Of a stretch of 64,000 bases of DNA, positions 13,201-28,200 are shown one piece after another. The notes beneath the pieces are model-generated. The model was not told where the DNA came from and did not search any database. It saw only the letters and a program-made list of their open reading frames with translations. Each line of letters opens with the position of its first letter. Within the stretch, counting starts at the first letter, position 1. The stretch spans positions 2,670,612-2,734,611 of the forward strand of contig WARS01000065.1 of assembly GCA_008933995.1 (NCBI GenBank), read 5' to 3'. The translations under genes and the position numbers were made by a program. This DNA is from Datnioides undecimradiatus. Lineage: Eukaryota > Chordata > Actinopteri > Lobotiformes > Datnioididae.

Positions 13201-16200
13201 TTTAAATGCCTCTAATTGATTTCTGAGAGGGCAGGGAGCATGTAGAGGCTAGAGCACAAGGACAAGAGAACACAACAACGCAGAGGTTTGTCTTGTCACC
13301 AGAACACCAGCTATCTCCCCAGTGCATCTGATCCCAATTCTGTATTGGCGCCCACCCAGACGTTCGTAGTTTGCCAGTTAACTTCATCAGCTCTCCTCCA
13401 GGCTGGTTCTCCACGTCAAAGCACCGCATTTCTTATGATTTAGAAGTCAATACAAATGACCTTCGCTGTGAAATTTGATTAGTGGTCTCAATGTGAAAAG
13501 TCTTATGTTACTGCTTGGCACTCCTCAAATGACAGCCAAGTTCACAGAGACTGTGGATCTTTGACAAGATTTGCAAATACATTTCCAGCTCTGTGATATC
13601 CTTAGTTAATTTTTAATGATTTAAAAAGTATTGAATAATCATAGACGTTGCAAAGGCTGAACCACTGAAAATCGACAGAAAGGAAATATCCTTGCTGTCT
13701 AGCTGAGTTGTCTGGAGAAAACTATTGCAGCTTGCAATGAATATCTTGGGTTTTGCCCCTAATTTGTATTCTTTTTAACCACGGAAATGGAGTCATCTGT
13801 CTCTCTCAGTTAAATGATTTACACTTCGTGGCTGACAGAGTTGTACCAGGGACCAGCCTTGCCCTATTTGTCTTGTAGAGTAAATAAATAAACTGTCCAC
13901 TCCAAGATAGCACTTCATTAACTTCATATTACAGCAAAATTGTCCACTAACAGGTACAAATGAACGTGCAGTCACAGTCACATATAAAGGACATGGGGCA
14001 TGAAAGCAGTCTAGGTCACCAGCAAATCATATTACGTCCCCAGAATGGCATATTGACTTTGCACATTAGATTAGCAGGTAAATGTAGTGGAACAATATAA
14101 GAGAGATTTCCTTAATAAATGAAGGCATAACAAGTGCTGCCTGACCTTGACTTTATTCATCTGGCTGGAAATGAAACTCATTTCATGCCCAGTATTGACT
14201 GTGTGCAGAGAGGCTATTAAACCCATATGGTAGTACATGTAAACAACAGAGTATGTCAGGAATATGTCCACTATGCATCACGGTCTGGCAGATTACATCG
14301 AATCTAAACAGTTTTAAATTTTGTTTGTGTTTGCATGTAGATACAATATGTGTATGCCTGCTAGGGTCAATTTAAAGGGTCAAGTCAAAACCCTTCAGCC
14401 TTTGTGGCCAAAGACAGTGTGAGAATTGCCACATGGTCGGCAGAATTTCCTCACAGACACACACTTCCTCTGCCTGTTCCCCACATGTCGGGGTCAGCCA
14501 TTTGTCGGCCCTAAAGGTCAAATGCCACATGCAAACACCAAAGGTTAACCAAGCAACAAATAATAAATTGGCCAGTTTTGACAAACAAATGTGTGGCCAC
14601 CATTCGAGCTCCACTGGTGGGATATAATTAACAAGACTTACTGGCTAAATGTATCACTGAGAGAGGTGTGTGGTCTTTTTGACGGATGGCACAAGCTACA
14701 GGTGTCAAGCAAAGGTTGGTGGATTTCCTGTCAGATGACAGTCAGAGGAAAAATCTGTGATTCCACAAAGAATCTGCTCTTGTTTGTCCAGTACTTTACT
14801 CCTCATATCTCGGGATTTGACCAATTTGCAGTGTCCTTCCAAAATAAAGAGGCCATGATTATGTAATTTCCAGGATTTGACTTTTCAGTCGTGAACAAAG
14901 ATGTGTGTTACAGTCTTCTGTTTGCACATGAAATCAGAAGCCCAAAACTGAATTTCACTTGAGATAAATTTGATGTATCGGATTGGTGCCAAATCTGAGG
15001 CTTCAAATGAATGTATTATTCCTCTCTTAAATGTATTGAAGCCATCTGTGCACAGAGCTGGTAATCCACTCCACATATAGATATTCAGAAAATGCCACAG
15101 CCCGCATTTGGTCGGGATGTTTTGTGTATTTGGTGTGGTCGGGGGAGATGCTGTTTCTGGCCAGTGTCCTATGACGGCTGTTGCTGATTGTCCTCGTATC
15201 TGGCTTTTTGTTTACTACACTTGCAGTCATCTTGCTTTAGGCAAATACATAGCAATAGAGCTCCTCACCAAATAACGAACATCCGTTTTGGAGGAGAAAA
15301 GCAAAACAAAGCAATCTGTGAACAGTTAGGATTCTCTGTCAACCGCCATGTCGTTATCATTCTCACACATAGACATGAGTGCACTGACAATGCAGGCTGA
15401 GCACTAACCCACACCTTGTCAAGTTTTCCTTCTCTGCATCTGATCTCCTGCAGAGAGAGATCAAACTACTGAGAATGGTTGGATAATTGTTTAGCTTTTT
15501 TTTACACATTATAAGTTCACATTGGTAATTGAGGCTGTTGACATGCTTTTGAACTTCTCTCCAGTGTCTCCCGCTAGCTTATATACGCAAAGTAAAAGTA
15601 AAAAGGCTCCAGCCCAGAAAACTGTCACATGTGGCAGCCTGCACATGCGCCACACCACATTTTCATGCCCAGGCTTGTTGTATTGGCCGTTCCAGCCTGA
15701 CCATAATTTGGTACTTGTTTTCCTCCTTTGTCTTAAAGGCAGTTGAGGTTGTAAATAACTTGAGAAATATTTGCTCTTCAGTCCCAGTTACACACAGCGT
15801 GGCTATTGTCTGCAGTGTAAGAGTATCCATTGCTCTGGTCTGCTGTAGGGCTGAATTAAACCAGCCTGTCTTGAAAGCCATATTCTTAATGAGCCATGCT
15901 TTTTGAATTATCTTTGGAAAACCAGAGGGATGGCACCAAAGTCATGTTTAGATAGACCAGATTTTATCTCAAACTTAAATATAGAGGAAGATTGATCTCT
16001 TGCAGGACATGTTTATGCGAGGGTGCCAGTCTTTGAGAAACACTTTCATCAGTTCATTCAGGTTAGTTCTTTATCTTTATGCTCCAGATTTTGCTGCACC
16101 ATAAATAACAGAATATGCATTCATTGTACAACTGATGGGATACAATGTTTGGATTTTCTTTTTAACACTAAGCAATAAAGCTAAACATATTTACACCTGA

Positions 16201-19200
16201 TTGGCTGTCCGACCCCCACCTTAGTAACTACGAGAACATCTTTTACACCTTATATACTTTTTTCTTATTTTCAAACCATAAGTCTCAATTTTCAATATAA
16301 GAGGGCAAAGGCTTTTAGGATGAGAATAAACTGATGGATTTGCTGGCCTTGCTGTGTTGGACTGGGATTGGCTGGGGTTACCAGAGTGTAAACTTTCCCA
16401 AATCCAATAAAGAGCAAGACAGAGTCACTTACATTAGGATAAACTTTGTTAGCATCCAGAATCTGCCTCAAAACAATGAGGAAATACTACACGGTGGATG
16501 TGCTATTCACGTATTGGGAGTGTAACCTTTAACCCTGCAAATTAATGTTAGTTACTGATGTTGCCCCTGACGTTGCAGGAAGGTTACTGCTGACTGTAGT
16601 AAGTGAGTTAGCAAAACATGCGTTAGAGCAAACAGTCAAGACATACACTTATACATTTGCACTTGTGTCTTTAGTTTGGAAAGGCTAGGATCCCTGCTGT
16701 ACGTAGTTATTGTGGAAGGTACGATTGGTCAATACTTCTCCAGGGGAGGGGTTGTGCAAATGGTCAAATCGAGTTTCAGTTGACATTTATATGGCTGTAA
16801 TGTGACTGTAAAAGACTCGTCACTATCAAAGACTTTGTTTGACAGGCATGCAAGACAATGCAATGAAATAAATATGTATATGTTTAAGTTCAATAGCCCC
16901 CAAAAGAGTGATTAATGATCCTGAATGAAACTTAATGGCATTTATTTGAGTATAACATGTTTAGCTGGTGGCATGTCAGTGTTTTTGGCTTCAGATCAAA
17001 GTTAGCATCTAACCATAAACCCATGTCTCCTTTTAACAAGAAGAAGGCCCACGCTTTCTTCTTTTATTCAGTTTTCATGAATGGATCACATCTTTCATGA
17101 CGATTGTTGACAGGGGAATTGGAAACCATTTGATTGAATTTCCAGTGAAGATCAGAATCTCTTGATGTTCCCTGAACTCTATGAATAATACAACTCCCCA
17201 ATATACCAACATGCTGCAACTCAAAGTCTGCTCTATGACAGTCATCTCAACAAATGCTCTGTCTGTATATTTGGAATTAAATGACAGGAACTGGTTATTT
17301 AGCTATGACATTGTCGGATACACCCGACACAGGATGGTCGTAGTGCCATTGTACACAATGTGTCATGACGGAGAGTAAACTTGGATTTGTTAAAAAGAGA
17401 GTGTTTTAAGATAAAAGTTTCTTTTTGTTTAGACTTGAATTGAAATGTCTGGTCCGCCAAACTAATTGTTTGCCATTTTAAATTGATGTTGGCTTCTGAC
17501 TGTTGCAAGAAAAACCCTAAAATACACGTTACAGTATTTCACAAAGGTCCGCTTACTTCATCATTTCGTAAGATTATTTAGATGTACGATGCTTATCTTC
17601 TTCCTCCTTTAACTGTTTTTGTTCACCCAGTGTTTGAATGTCACGCGTGTGTTGTGCCATGTTCTGCTGTTTGTCCCTTTAGGGATTGCCTGGTCTCCCT
17701 ACGCTGGCTGCTTTGCACAGCAATCAGATCCTGACTGTCAAGGTTTGTCAGTGGTGGTGCCGCCAAGCTGCTCAGTCCGACCTCTCCGCAGCACACACTT
17801 GGGAGTAAATGAATCACTGTCGGCTGCTTTTTCTCAAAGCCCGATGATAGACTAGGCACAGGAAAAAACCCATCTAATTAATCACAGCCAGTCAATCGTT
17901 ATCCTCTTTCCCTACGACTGCTACCAGTCTTTCACTTGAGATTTCTGCTGCGTGCTACATGCCATGTTCCCATTGAAAGCAAAGGTGGCCTTTTACAACC
18001 CCATAATATGTAGCTGACTGGAACAAGCATCCTGAAACCAAGACATGGTCTGGCTTGTGTCCATTGATGCTAAAATAAATGGAAGGAATTCCACAAGGAA
18101 TATGATGATGAACCAAAGTGGCAAAATGTTTTTTTTAAAGCTCAAGCCCATGGTTCACCACAAATCCTTCAATCCACCAATTTGGACTTGAGGATTGTTT
18201 CAGCAATGGATGAAGCCACTTAATACCAATGGACACGAACAGAATAAAGCGTGCACTGAAAGAAACAAGGTTGGAAATCAACCTCCCCTCAGAAGGTCAA
18301 GCTTGCTCAGTTTGGTGTGTGCAGCTCCTGTGGTCTGACTTAGCAGCAGGCACAATGAAGATGATGACAGCGCTTTCACAGAGAAGTAGAAATTCCCATT
18401 TTTCCGGGGACTGTTAGCCTGCTGTGCCGCCCTCGCACCCCTGAGGTGGTAATTATGGGCCCTGGCTCCAAAAAAAAAAAAAAAAAAGCCCAACCTTCTG
18501 AAGCAAACCACCTCCATGCCGGAAAAGTGTGGATTTCTCTCCCCATCTGTGAAGGTGCTGGACTGAGGTTCATGAACACAGGCCTTTCTAACAAAATCTG
18601 TTTCTTTTTGCATTTGCCTTCCTTCTCCTCCTTCTTCTTCTGGGACCTCATCCTCCTTCAACCTTCTCTCACCTCTGACCTACGACCTCTTGACCTCACA
18701 CACCTGCTCAGATGGTCTTCCCTAAGATCAATCATGGCTTTCTTTCCGCTGACCAGCAGCTCATAAAGCGGCGGCTCATTAAGGTAGTGGCTGTGTCCTC
18801 ACTCTTCTCTCTGTCCATCGTGCCAAGTCTCACCAAATCACTTCTCTCTGGGCATTCTGCAGTTTGCACGCAAGCCATCAGACAGACCTGTCATAAGCAC
18901 TCCTATAATCCTTCTGTTCTTGTCAAAGGGAAATTTCTTTATTTTATTAAGGTAACATGAATTACTGTCCTGGCATTACTTAAAGCACTTTCCCGGCAAG
19001 TTAGATTGCTGGATATTTTGTTAGAGTTTTGTATAATCCAGTACAGTATAATAATGGACCACACATTTTCAGTATATTTTCACTCTGATCATCATAGCTC
19101 TACAAATGCGAGTCAGTCAGTGCCTAATGCACAACCTCTATTCATCTCATGAAATCCATTTTAGGGATGCATGCATTTTACAGGATTACTGTTTCAACTA

Positions 19201-22200
19201 TAAATCAAGTACATTACAGCTCCGTCTTCTGTATGCTAGCTTTCAACCCCAAAATGCAAACTCTCCTCCATGTTATGAATGGAGGCAGCCCATAGCCACC
19301 CACAAGATCATTCTACTACTCTCTCTTCATGATCATTTAACTGCAGTGGCTCCGACTCAGTGGATCCAACAACATCACAGATTAATGATGTTTCAAATGT
19401 GTTATTTCACCACACAGGGAGATCAAGGGCAAGCAGGACCACCTGGGCCTCCAGGGCCACCAGGACCCCCGGGGCCAAGAGGGCCTCCAGGGGACACAGG
19501 GAAAGATGGGCCCCGAGGTGTACCTGGTCTGCCAGTGAGTATTTTGTTTCACCTACATTCTGAACAAGTTTGATTAAACTGAACTAAGAATTTTTCTTTG
19601 CAGTCACCATATTAACAAAACGGCGCCTCGTCAGTTTGATTCTGTGGATTTTACCTTTAAAACATTATGCATTTTTTCCATTAGGAGTAAAACAAGTTAA
19701 GCTCTTCTTCTGCTCATATTCAGTTTTCCTCTGATTCAACGCCAGGAGGGTTTATCCCAATGAAAACCTTTTCTAATGGTGACCTGACAAGCTACGTTGC
19801 AGTTCATTGCCCTCATGTCTTTAGCTAAACATGAATATGCTCCCCAGTGAATGCTTTGCTGTATAGATTTACGTTGACTTGCTTGTATTTCATTATAATG
19901 CAACATTTTCCATGTCTGTAAGCCTGTCACTGGCATCACACTAATTTATGTGAACTCTGCCTGTGAGAGAAAGAAGAAACAGAAAAGGCCTGTCAATTAT
20001 GTTCAGCCGTAAAACCTTCCGAGGGGCTCCAGCTGATCTTTATTACCTTGGCAGATTTCACAGTGGGAGTGCAAAAATATTAAGTGTTGTTTATCTGCTT
20101 CTTTCCAAGTTTTTGATGATTATTGTTTTCAGTTCTTCCAGTTGCAGTTGCATTCGTTGTTGCCTTTTTTCAAGAAATTAATTTTCTCTTGCTGGGGCAC
20201 TTTGTTTCTCTTGTGATTTACGATTTATTTTGTCTTGCCGTGGATCACTCAGAAGGAGGGTGGCAAAATGTGTCCTGTAAATGTTACAAAGAGGCAAAAA
20301 TGGAATAATGTTTGAGCATGGCTTTGGCATTGAAATCTAGACATGACATATGTCTCTTTTCTACCCTGTGAACTGCGGGAACATCCAAGAGCCAGGCCTG
20401 AACCGAAAGCAGAGACTTGAACAAGGTTGTTGGACAGAGACAGTGAAGGGTACAGGTGCCACAGCATGATAAATGCCTTCAAGCCAACTTGGTATATGAG
20501 CAGAACAATGCTGAGCTCTACTTGGCAATCCCGTCCGTATGCACGATAGCTGCCAAACACTAAAAGAAATGTGGAACTCAACTATAATGTGGAAAATGCT
20601 AGATATTTTCACCAGTGTATTAGACTTATTTCTATCAGAATACTGTTAATGATAGTTTTAAAACTCAATGCATATTAACGCCCTTTCAAAGACGTTTTTT
20701 CCCATTACTTGCTGTTTTGTATTTATGCTATAGGGTGATCCAGGGAAGCCTGGAGAAACTGGACCTACGGTAAGCACAAACCTTTCCTTTTGAAATCACA
20801 ATGTAGCTGAACTTTTTGGGAAACAAGCTGTGTTCAAGCCGTCTTTCAGTTAGATGAAAGCTCAAAAGCACTTCCTAACTAGGTTAACTTGAAGGTAAAA
20901 CAAGCAGCTTGTCATCCCAGCTTAGCTTAATATCTCATTATAAATAAACTCAGTTGTGCACAACCAAGAATCCAAAGATACCAAGGCTTTCCAATATGAT
21001 TCCACCCACAGGCAGGTTGTTCTGGTAAACAAGTTCTTTGGCTTCAGTTTTTGAGTACTTTGGTATTAGTCTTCACTTACTACCTTTACCCGACTTTGCT
21101 TTTGTTACAATGATAATGTTGTCGTTACAGTGTTTTAATTTGATTAAAACTATATTTTGCCATTTCGTTTTCCTTGACAAATTTAATTTGTGATGCAACC
21201 AACCAACTGTGGCCCGTCATCAAAGATACCCTACATTTACTTTAGTTCTTCTACATTATTTTAATTCTGTGCTTTTGGCTAGCAAAGAATGTCAGGATGC
21301 TGCTACTTGCAATGTTTTTCAACTGTGCATTGAATTCACAGGTTATTCATAAGGTGGTTTATGGGTACTATGGTGAATATTAATGACACATTTATGATAT
21401 CCTGCAAAAACGTTTGTTTTCTCTCACAAAACGCCTTATACAGTAGGGACAGGCTGTTCCAGTTAACAGCAACTGGATACTGCTTGTGGTGTTCAGCAAA
21501 TAAAGCATTTGATTAAAGTTTCCTCATAAAAAGCTACATCGAATAGATCAAGCCAAATTCTAGAGAAAGCAAGGACGGAAAACGTGACACGCGAAAACAT
21601 TTGGTGATGTCAGTTTTCACAAGTGCAGGGGAGAGTAAGTGAAGCTGACAGAGGAGGTGCTATCAAACGCTTTCATCTCTGATTCCATCTCCTCAGACCT
21701 TTTCCAGGGTGTGGAAAAAGTCGATGGGTTGGAAAGAAATGGACCGAGAAAATAAAGGATGGTTAGGCTTAAACGGCAAGAGAGACACATTAGCTAGAGA
21801 GCAACAGGAGTTAAAAACTAAACGTGTTAATCATTTTTAGGTCACTTAGTAGACTATTCTCCATCTGCTTGTGACTGGAGTTCTCTGTTTTTGTTGGCTT
21901 TAATTATATGTTTTCCCCGTTGACCCCCCTTCTGCACAAAGTCGTGTAAGCAGCGCTGTTCTGTTTCAACATTTTAAAGTGTCATGAATGTCAAAATTGC
22001 AATAGACTTCCCAGTGGTCCCAGGTGTATTCCCATAAGTCTCCAGTGCTTACACAACCACTCATGAGAGCAGCAGGAGCATTTCTCCAAAAGATGAATGG
22101 TGAATCCCATTCAAAATGAGTTTAGAGACCTCGCGCAGAGCTCTGTATAAAAGAAGCACTGCTCACTGTAATTCTTGAAATAAGGCATACTATTTCATGA

Positions 22201-25200
22201 GTGCATACACAGCATGACACTAATGTACTTTTAACAAGGAATAATGTCATCATTTGGAAATCAATCCCCCCTGTAAAGCAACATGAGATAAGCATGTCCC
22301 AGAGGTTGTAAAAAGATGTGACGTGACCAATCAAACACAGCACCATGGCTATTTCAGAGCTTCCGTTTCCAGCCAACATAGTTTTGTTGCTACTTTTCAG
22401 AGAAAATAAAAACAAAGATAATGAATTAGAGAGAAAAGTCTTCTTAAATAGTGGTTGGGCTGTTAAACCTCTGGAGAAGGAGTAAAAAGAAATTCTTCTT
22501 CCAGAAACAAAAGCAGTCCACACCCTTGCTTGGCCTTTGATAATCAATATAAATTAGTGAATAAGCTACTGTCAACAAGGCCAAAACCAATGGGCTCCAC
22601 TTTGTGCAGCAAGCTGAAAGAATAATCTTTCATCTGCACTTTCAGGTCTCCATAAGTCAACTCAAGGTAGGGGTCTTGTAGTCGGTCCTTAACCAACTTT
22701 TGCTTCTTTTACGGTACTCTAAGAACTAGCTCCCACTTGACACAGCTCAGTGTTTTTTGATGTAGATGCTATTGTTAAAGAGGCAAAAGTAGATTCCAGA
22801 GTTTTCCAGCAGCCTTCCAGGACATATGGTGCTGGTTAGAAGGATTAGGCTCTTGTGGAGCAGCAAGGAGGAGGGGGGAGGTGGGAAGAAGAAGAAGAAG
22901 GAAATATTTTCAGGACTCAATTCAAAATCATCAGTGCCATAAGGTCTCTCTGGGGTAAATTAAGAGGGTCTTCAGCTCTCTAAAGGTGGCTTGTAGCCTT
23001 GCACACAGTTTTCATTTAGGATTTTTTTTGTTTGTTTAAAAAAGACTAAATATGGAAACCAGTGGTGTATTGTATGCGGTGTTCCACTCATAACTAAAAA
23101 AACCTCCTCCATCTGCTTTTTGGTGTTATTTCAATTATGTTGCAGCAGTTCACTGCTCCCCTTCTACTTCCCATTCATTCCATAACTACCCACAATGCAC
23201 CAGTGACTCACCTTAGACATTTTTTAAACACACAATAGCCATGCATGTAGGGTTTTAATTAACTTAATATGCTTCTACAATGAGGACATACCTATAGTAT
23301 AATATTTTGGTGTCCTTGACTTCGTTTCCTTTTAATGTGAAGCCAAACATGAGGGCCAAAGATGTGAGTAAATGGTTTAGGACACGCTTGGTGGACTCAA
23401 ACAATGTTGTGGCAAATGTCAACATCAATGGGCAAAATTTTCTTCTTCTGTGGAACAAATCTGTTTGTTCTTAAAGGAAAATTCTTTCCTCTTTTTACAA
23501 CCTGGGTCTTATTATCTCCACCAGGCGTAAGTTTAATGTATCTGTCCGCAGCTAATCTTGCCTGCTCCGAGACCCATCAGCCTATTCATATGTACTGCTG
23601 CTCTTATGACGCCTGCTCTTATGCCCATTTTTTGTGCACATTTATGACTGTGTGCCCAAGGACCTCATGTGGTTGTGGTGATTCACAATTTTTGAAAATC
23701 TATTTTTACACCGCCATTCACTGCTGACAAACTCAGTCCTCTTAACTGGCCGTTAGAGGCCGCAAGTGATCACCAGATCAGTTCTTTTCAGTTTGCAGTC
23801 TTGTCCCTGCTTGAGACAACTAATGTGATGGCAATGTTAGTTTTGGAGGAGTTTTATGGCTTTACGTGGACATTGTTTCCATGGGTGTTGTCATATAATC
23901 AGTCTACCCTGGTTAGACCTTGATAATGTAACCTGCATGTGTTTCTCCCCTGAATTTAGCTTTTCTTATGCGTACAGAGTGAAAACATAGCCCGCCCAGC
24001 ACTCACATGCCCTCAGACCTAACCTTGTGGAGATCTGCATGCTGCTGAGTGCACACCTCTAGTTGTCACAGTGTTCATCAGTGTATCGACAGACAAGGAC
24101 GTAATCTTTTAGAAATACTGGGGTCATTAGGTTGTGTTTACTACCCAGGTATTAAAGATGGAAAGTAGCTTATAGCTGGTTTTTAAAAATCTGTTTCAAA
24201 GCCCTCCCAACAGTGCTGGGTATGTGATTCTGGTGGAGAGTACTGAACCCTAAGAATATTGCATTCATTTTTGTAGTTTTTAACCTAACTGGAAATAACA
24301 TTCAGATTAGAATATATCAGACTGTATTAAGATGAAGACAAAAATATATTAGTGTCAAAACCATTCCAAATATCTGTCATTTTTAATGGCTACTTCAGTT
24401 ATTTGTGTGGTCTACATTTGACATATTCTTGCAAGCTGCTTTTTTGTCTGCAGTAGCAGTAGCAGAAAAGCTGATTGAAAGGGCTTGCAAAATGAAAAGA
24501 CCTGTACACATGTTAAATAAAGCACACATGTCCACAATCTCTACAGTGATGGTGGTGAGCATAGTGTTATGCTAACCTGTAGTTATAACGGCCACACCTA
24601 AGACAGTAAGACCCAGATTGTCAAAGAAGTAATTTTTCTTTTGGTGTAATGTAAATAGCAGCATTACACTGCAAAGCTTTTATTTAAAGATCTCTCGAAC
24701 AAACAAACAATCTTTCTCTCCAACATGAAGCTTTGCAGTGCTTTAATCAGCCAAAACATTTTTCCTGTAAATGCTGAAGGAGAAATGCACACTGTGGAAG
24801 TTCTTCAAGTGTTGGAAGGTTCAACTGTGGACTGAGTGTGGGAATTGACCTGGCAACTGCTTCATTGTTTGTCATTTCCGAGACATGAATGAAAGCACCA
24901 AACATTCAGTGCTTTGTGTTTGTGCTCGGATGCCCAACTTCAATGGGCAGCCTGTTGATATTGTACATTTGTGGATTCTTTTCTTTTATGACTGTTAAAT
25001 GAGGCAGCTAAGGTGCAATAAGCTGAGCATGTGCTGTCATGATGAATACTTTCAGTTGACACACTTATCTGTTTTTTAAAGATGTTTGGATTATTCTCAA
25101 TTAAAATTTTCTAGTAATGTTGGGACCCAAAGTCCAGAACAAAAGACCTATGGCCAAGACTTCCTCAAGGGCTCTTGACTTTGTGAAAAATCTCCTTTTC

Positions 25201-28200
25201 AGCCAGTAGCTCTCAGTGCTCTCAGATGTAGCCAAGCTAATTAGTGCTCAGGCGAGTGGCACATGCTCTCACATACCTAGGGGGTCATAAAGATGTTTAC
25301 CAAACCCCACTGAGGATAGCTAACAAAGACTTTTAAAGGCAAGCAGAAGGAAAACCTTTTTCTTGGTCGGCTGGGATAATGAGAGTTGTTCATTGAGGTT
25401 TTTGTATAAGTGCAGATGGAATGCACTATAAATGGAGCTGCAACTGTGTGGGCCATTTCTGTAAATGTGAGAACTTGTTGCTGCAGGGACTTTTAACAGG
25501 CACGTTTTCAGCTTGGGTTACTTGGTGATTGCCTTGTTTCATCAACAAAAACGAAACAAGATATGGAAAAATCGAGTTTATTCTCAGAAAATTGATCATT
25601 ATTATCATCCTTTTCAGCTAAGCCAGGCAGCTGTTGGTGCTTTGGCCACAAGGCACAAGTTGGCCACCACCAAACTAACAAGCTTCTTCAGGAAAATTTG
25701 CACTGACAGTCGAACATTTCAACCTGAATTCATCCTCGCTGGCTACTCGCTGGCTACTCGCTGGAAAACAGGCGCACAATCCTTTGACTCATCAGGGGAC
25801 AAAATCTTAGATTTTGCCAGTTATACTGCATCAACATGAGTAAAGTTTTGGAAAGTTGTTGCTTCAGAGGGCTTGTGGGGCATAAGATCTGCCTGGCCTT
25901 GACCCAGCTAAGAGTGATGAGCCAAATAGCACCATTTACCGTAGATCCTGAGCCGACAGTGAGAGAAATTTTGGCCAACACGAGGTGTCATAACAGCCAA
26001 GCAGAAAGGTGTTGATGAACTGCTGTGGGCACTGCAATAGCTCAGAGTTTAGTTGGGCCAGCATGGAAGGAACTAACTTTCACCTTGGTTTTCTCATTTT
26101 AGTCATAAAGCAGTCTGGCTGTTTTTAGGCAGGCTCTGGTGGTGAAGGTTGAGAATCCAACATGGCCTCCAGTTTTACTGGGGTAAACATCAGGTTGAAA
26201 ATAGATGCTATACTCCCAGGCTCATCTATCACTGTGTTAAATCTCAGTTAGGGATGTAGTGCCCTTTTTTTTGCCCTGTCTAACTTATTAGCCTTGTAAG
26301 GCTTTCCAACTATAATGGCCCATTTAGGTAATGAACCTCTGCATGTTGGACTGCAGACTTAGAACACAGAGCAGCCAAACAAGACAAGTTTTTACAGTCG
26401 CTAAAACAAATAAAGAAAGAGATCAACATGAAAGATAAAACCATAAAAGTTTTTTTTTTTGTTATTCATGGTCTCATTAGAGATTCATGTTTATGGCGAA
26501 GCTCAGTGAAAAAGAGCCACAGAGTGAGTTGATTTTCCTTCTTTGTCGAAGAATAAAACAAGGGATTGATTGTGATTCGGTTCTGCCTGAAGGGTGTGTG
26601 CACACTGAATGAAATCCTACTACAAATCCTGCCAGTCTCTCTGCTGTGACCGTGTTGGCTGTGGAAATGATATTATTTCATCTGACATGGACTTGGTTTG
26701 TTCTGTGTGCCTCTCCCACTCTCACTGTCTCTGTACTCATTCATAGGGGCCTGAGGGGCCAGAGGGGCAGAAGGTAAGATCAGAAAATAACTTATTTTTC
26801 CTCTGACATTTCATTACTTTTCTTTTAGATTAAACAAAATGAGATTCTCTGGCTTACTTATCAACTGAATAGGATCAAAAACATATTTCAGACTGACAGG
26901 GTGGTTTCTCAGTCCCTCTCTGTTATAATCCCCCAGTTTATTCTTTTTCATTAACCTTTTAATGTAAAGGAAAAAAAGAATTTCTTTAGCAGGAGAATAA
27001 TATTTTGGATTTGATAGTAACTGTGCCCAAGTTGCACAAATGGCTTCAAAAAATGTTTACTTGGAGACAGGGTCGAAGTCGGGTAAGTAAATAGACAAGA
27101 GGAGAGTTGAGGCTTGAACAACATGAGGAGGGGAAGAAAAAAAAAGAGTGACAGAGTAGGAGAGAGACAGAGAACAGAGAACCCTGAGCTAAGTGCTGCG
27201 ATACAGGCTGTGGGTCCCTGGCGGTGCTGATGTGGGGAACAGATGTAAGCCATATCCAGCCATCAGGTAGCTGCCAGTGTTTGTTCAGTGTAACCCAATC
27301 AGACACTTCCTGTCTGCGCTGTCATCTGTCGGCAAGGCCTCCCGTCGGCGTAGGAGGGGGTGTGGAGGGGTCAATGATGACACACCGCCGTGTTAATGAC
27401 TCATAAGCCAGGCCTCGAGGCTACTCAATTAGATCTTCTGCTGGTGTGTAGTGCAGTGTTTAGCAGAGGGGCCACGTCAACTGTTATTCAAGTTTCATCA
27501 CCTTAGTGATTGATTTGATGTCATTACACGATTAAAGAAAGTAGAGTGTGAATCATGTATTTGTACTGAATATATTTTATTAATGTTCCCACCATAATGT
27601 TGGTCCACTCTCTGTTCTCCTTCAGCTCAAGTTATATTTTGGATATATTAGAAAAGTCCCCAAATCACTGACATCTTTTTTTCTTTGTTTTTCATTACTT
27701 CAAGTCTATACACTGTTTTTTCACATATCAATACAATTCTAATGTGGCCATGGTAACAATAAGTCACTTTTATTACAAAGAAGCATGCATAGCCAACATA
27801 AGCAAACAACAGTGCAAGGGAGTGGGAGTTCATTAAAATATGCTTGGTTACAAACTCAGAGTCTAAATCATCTGCTTTAAGCTGAAGGGGAACATGCAAA
27901 CATGAGCGCGGCAGTACATATGAAGTTTTTGTTTTTTAACTTTCTCTTAGTTTGAAACTTGCAGACAGAATTATTCTCAGTTTTGGCATCTGCCTGTATC
28001 TTCCATAACTTTGCGGATCTTTAAAATATGACATGCAGTATTTATCCTGGCCTGGATTTGTAAGATCAGCACACACAGAGGTGGGTGTCCATGCTGAAGC
28101 GGGTATGGGAACAATAGACAGGCCTGCTCAGAAGCCCCTACGTAGGTTTGACATTTCCTGCTGCTATGGTTTGGTTTATGACCAAATTAACATGCATTTG

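Larger units (their letters stand above)
12471..18711 (+). other. col25a1 intron, with one candidate cassette exon
   Basis: About 6.2 kb. Apart from the candidate exon at 17683-17742 and an 18-A run at 18470-18487 I see no exon or recognisable element. The ORFs within it are short and featureless. Confidence 0.75.
20770..26746 (+). other. col25a1 intron, about 6 kb
   Basis: No Gly-X-Y exon found. Contains repeat copy 4 near its start, a purine-rich GGA/GAA tract at 22866-22903, and a short 11-bp tandem (GCTGGCTACTC, two units) near 25739-25762. The remainder is unremarkable. Confidence 0.75.

Noticed and set aside
19360-19563. Alternative-frame ORF over the 19418 exon
   Set aside because: Shadow frame (Arg/Thr-rich) of a GC-rich Gly-X-Y exon; the collagen frame has correct splice junctions and homology.
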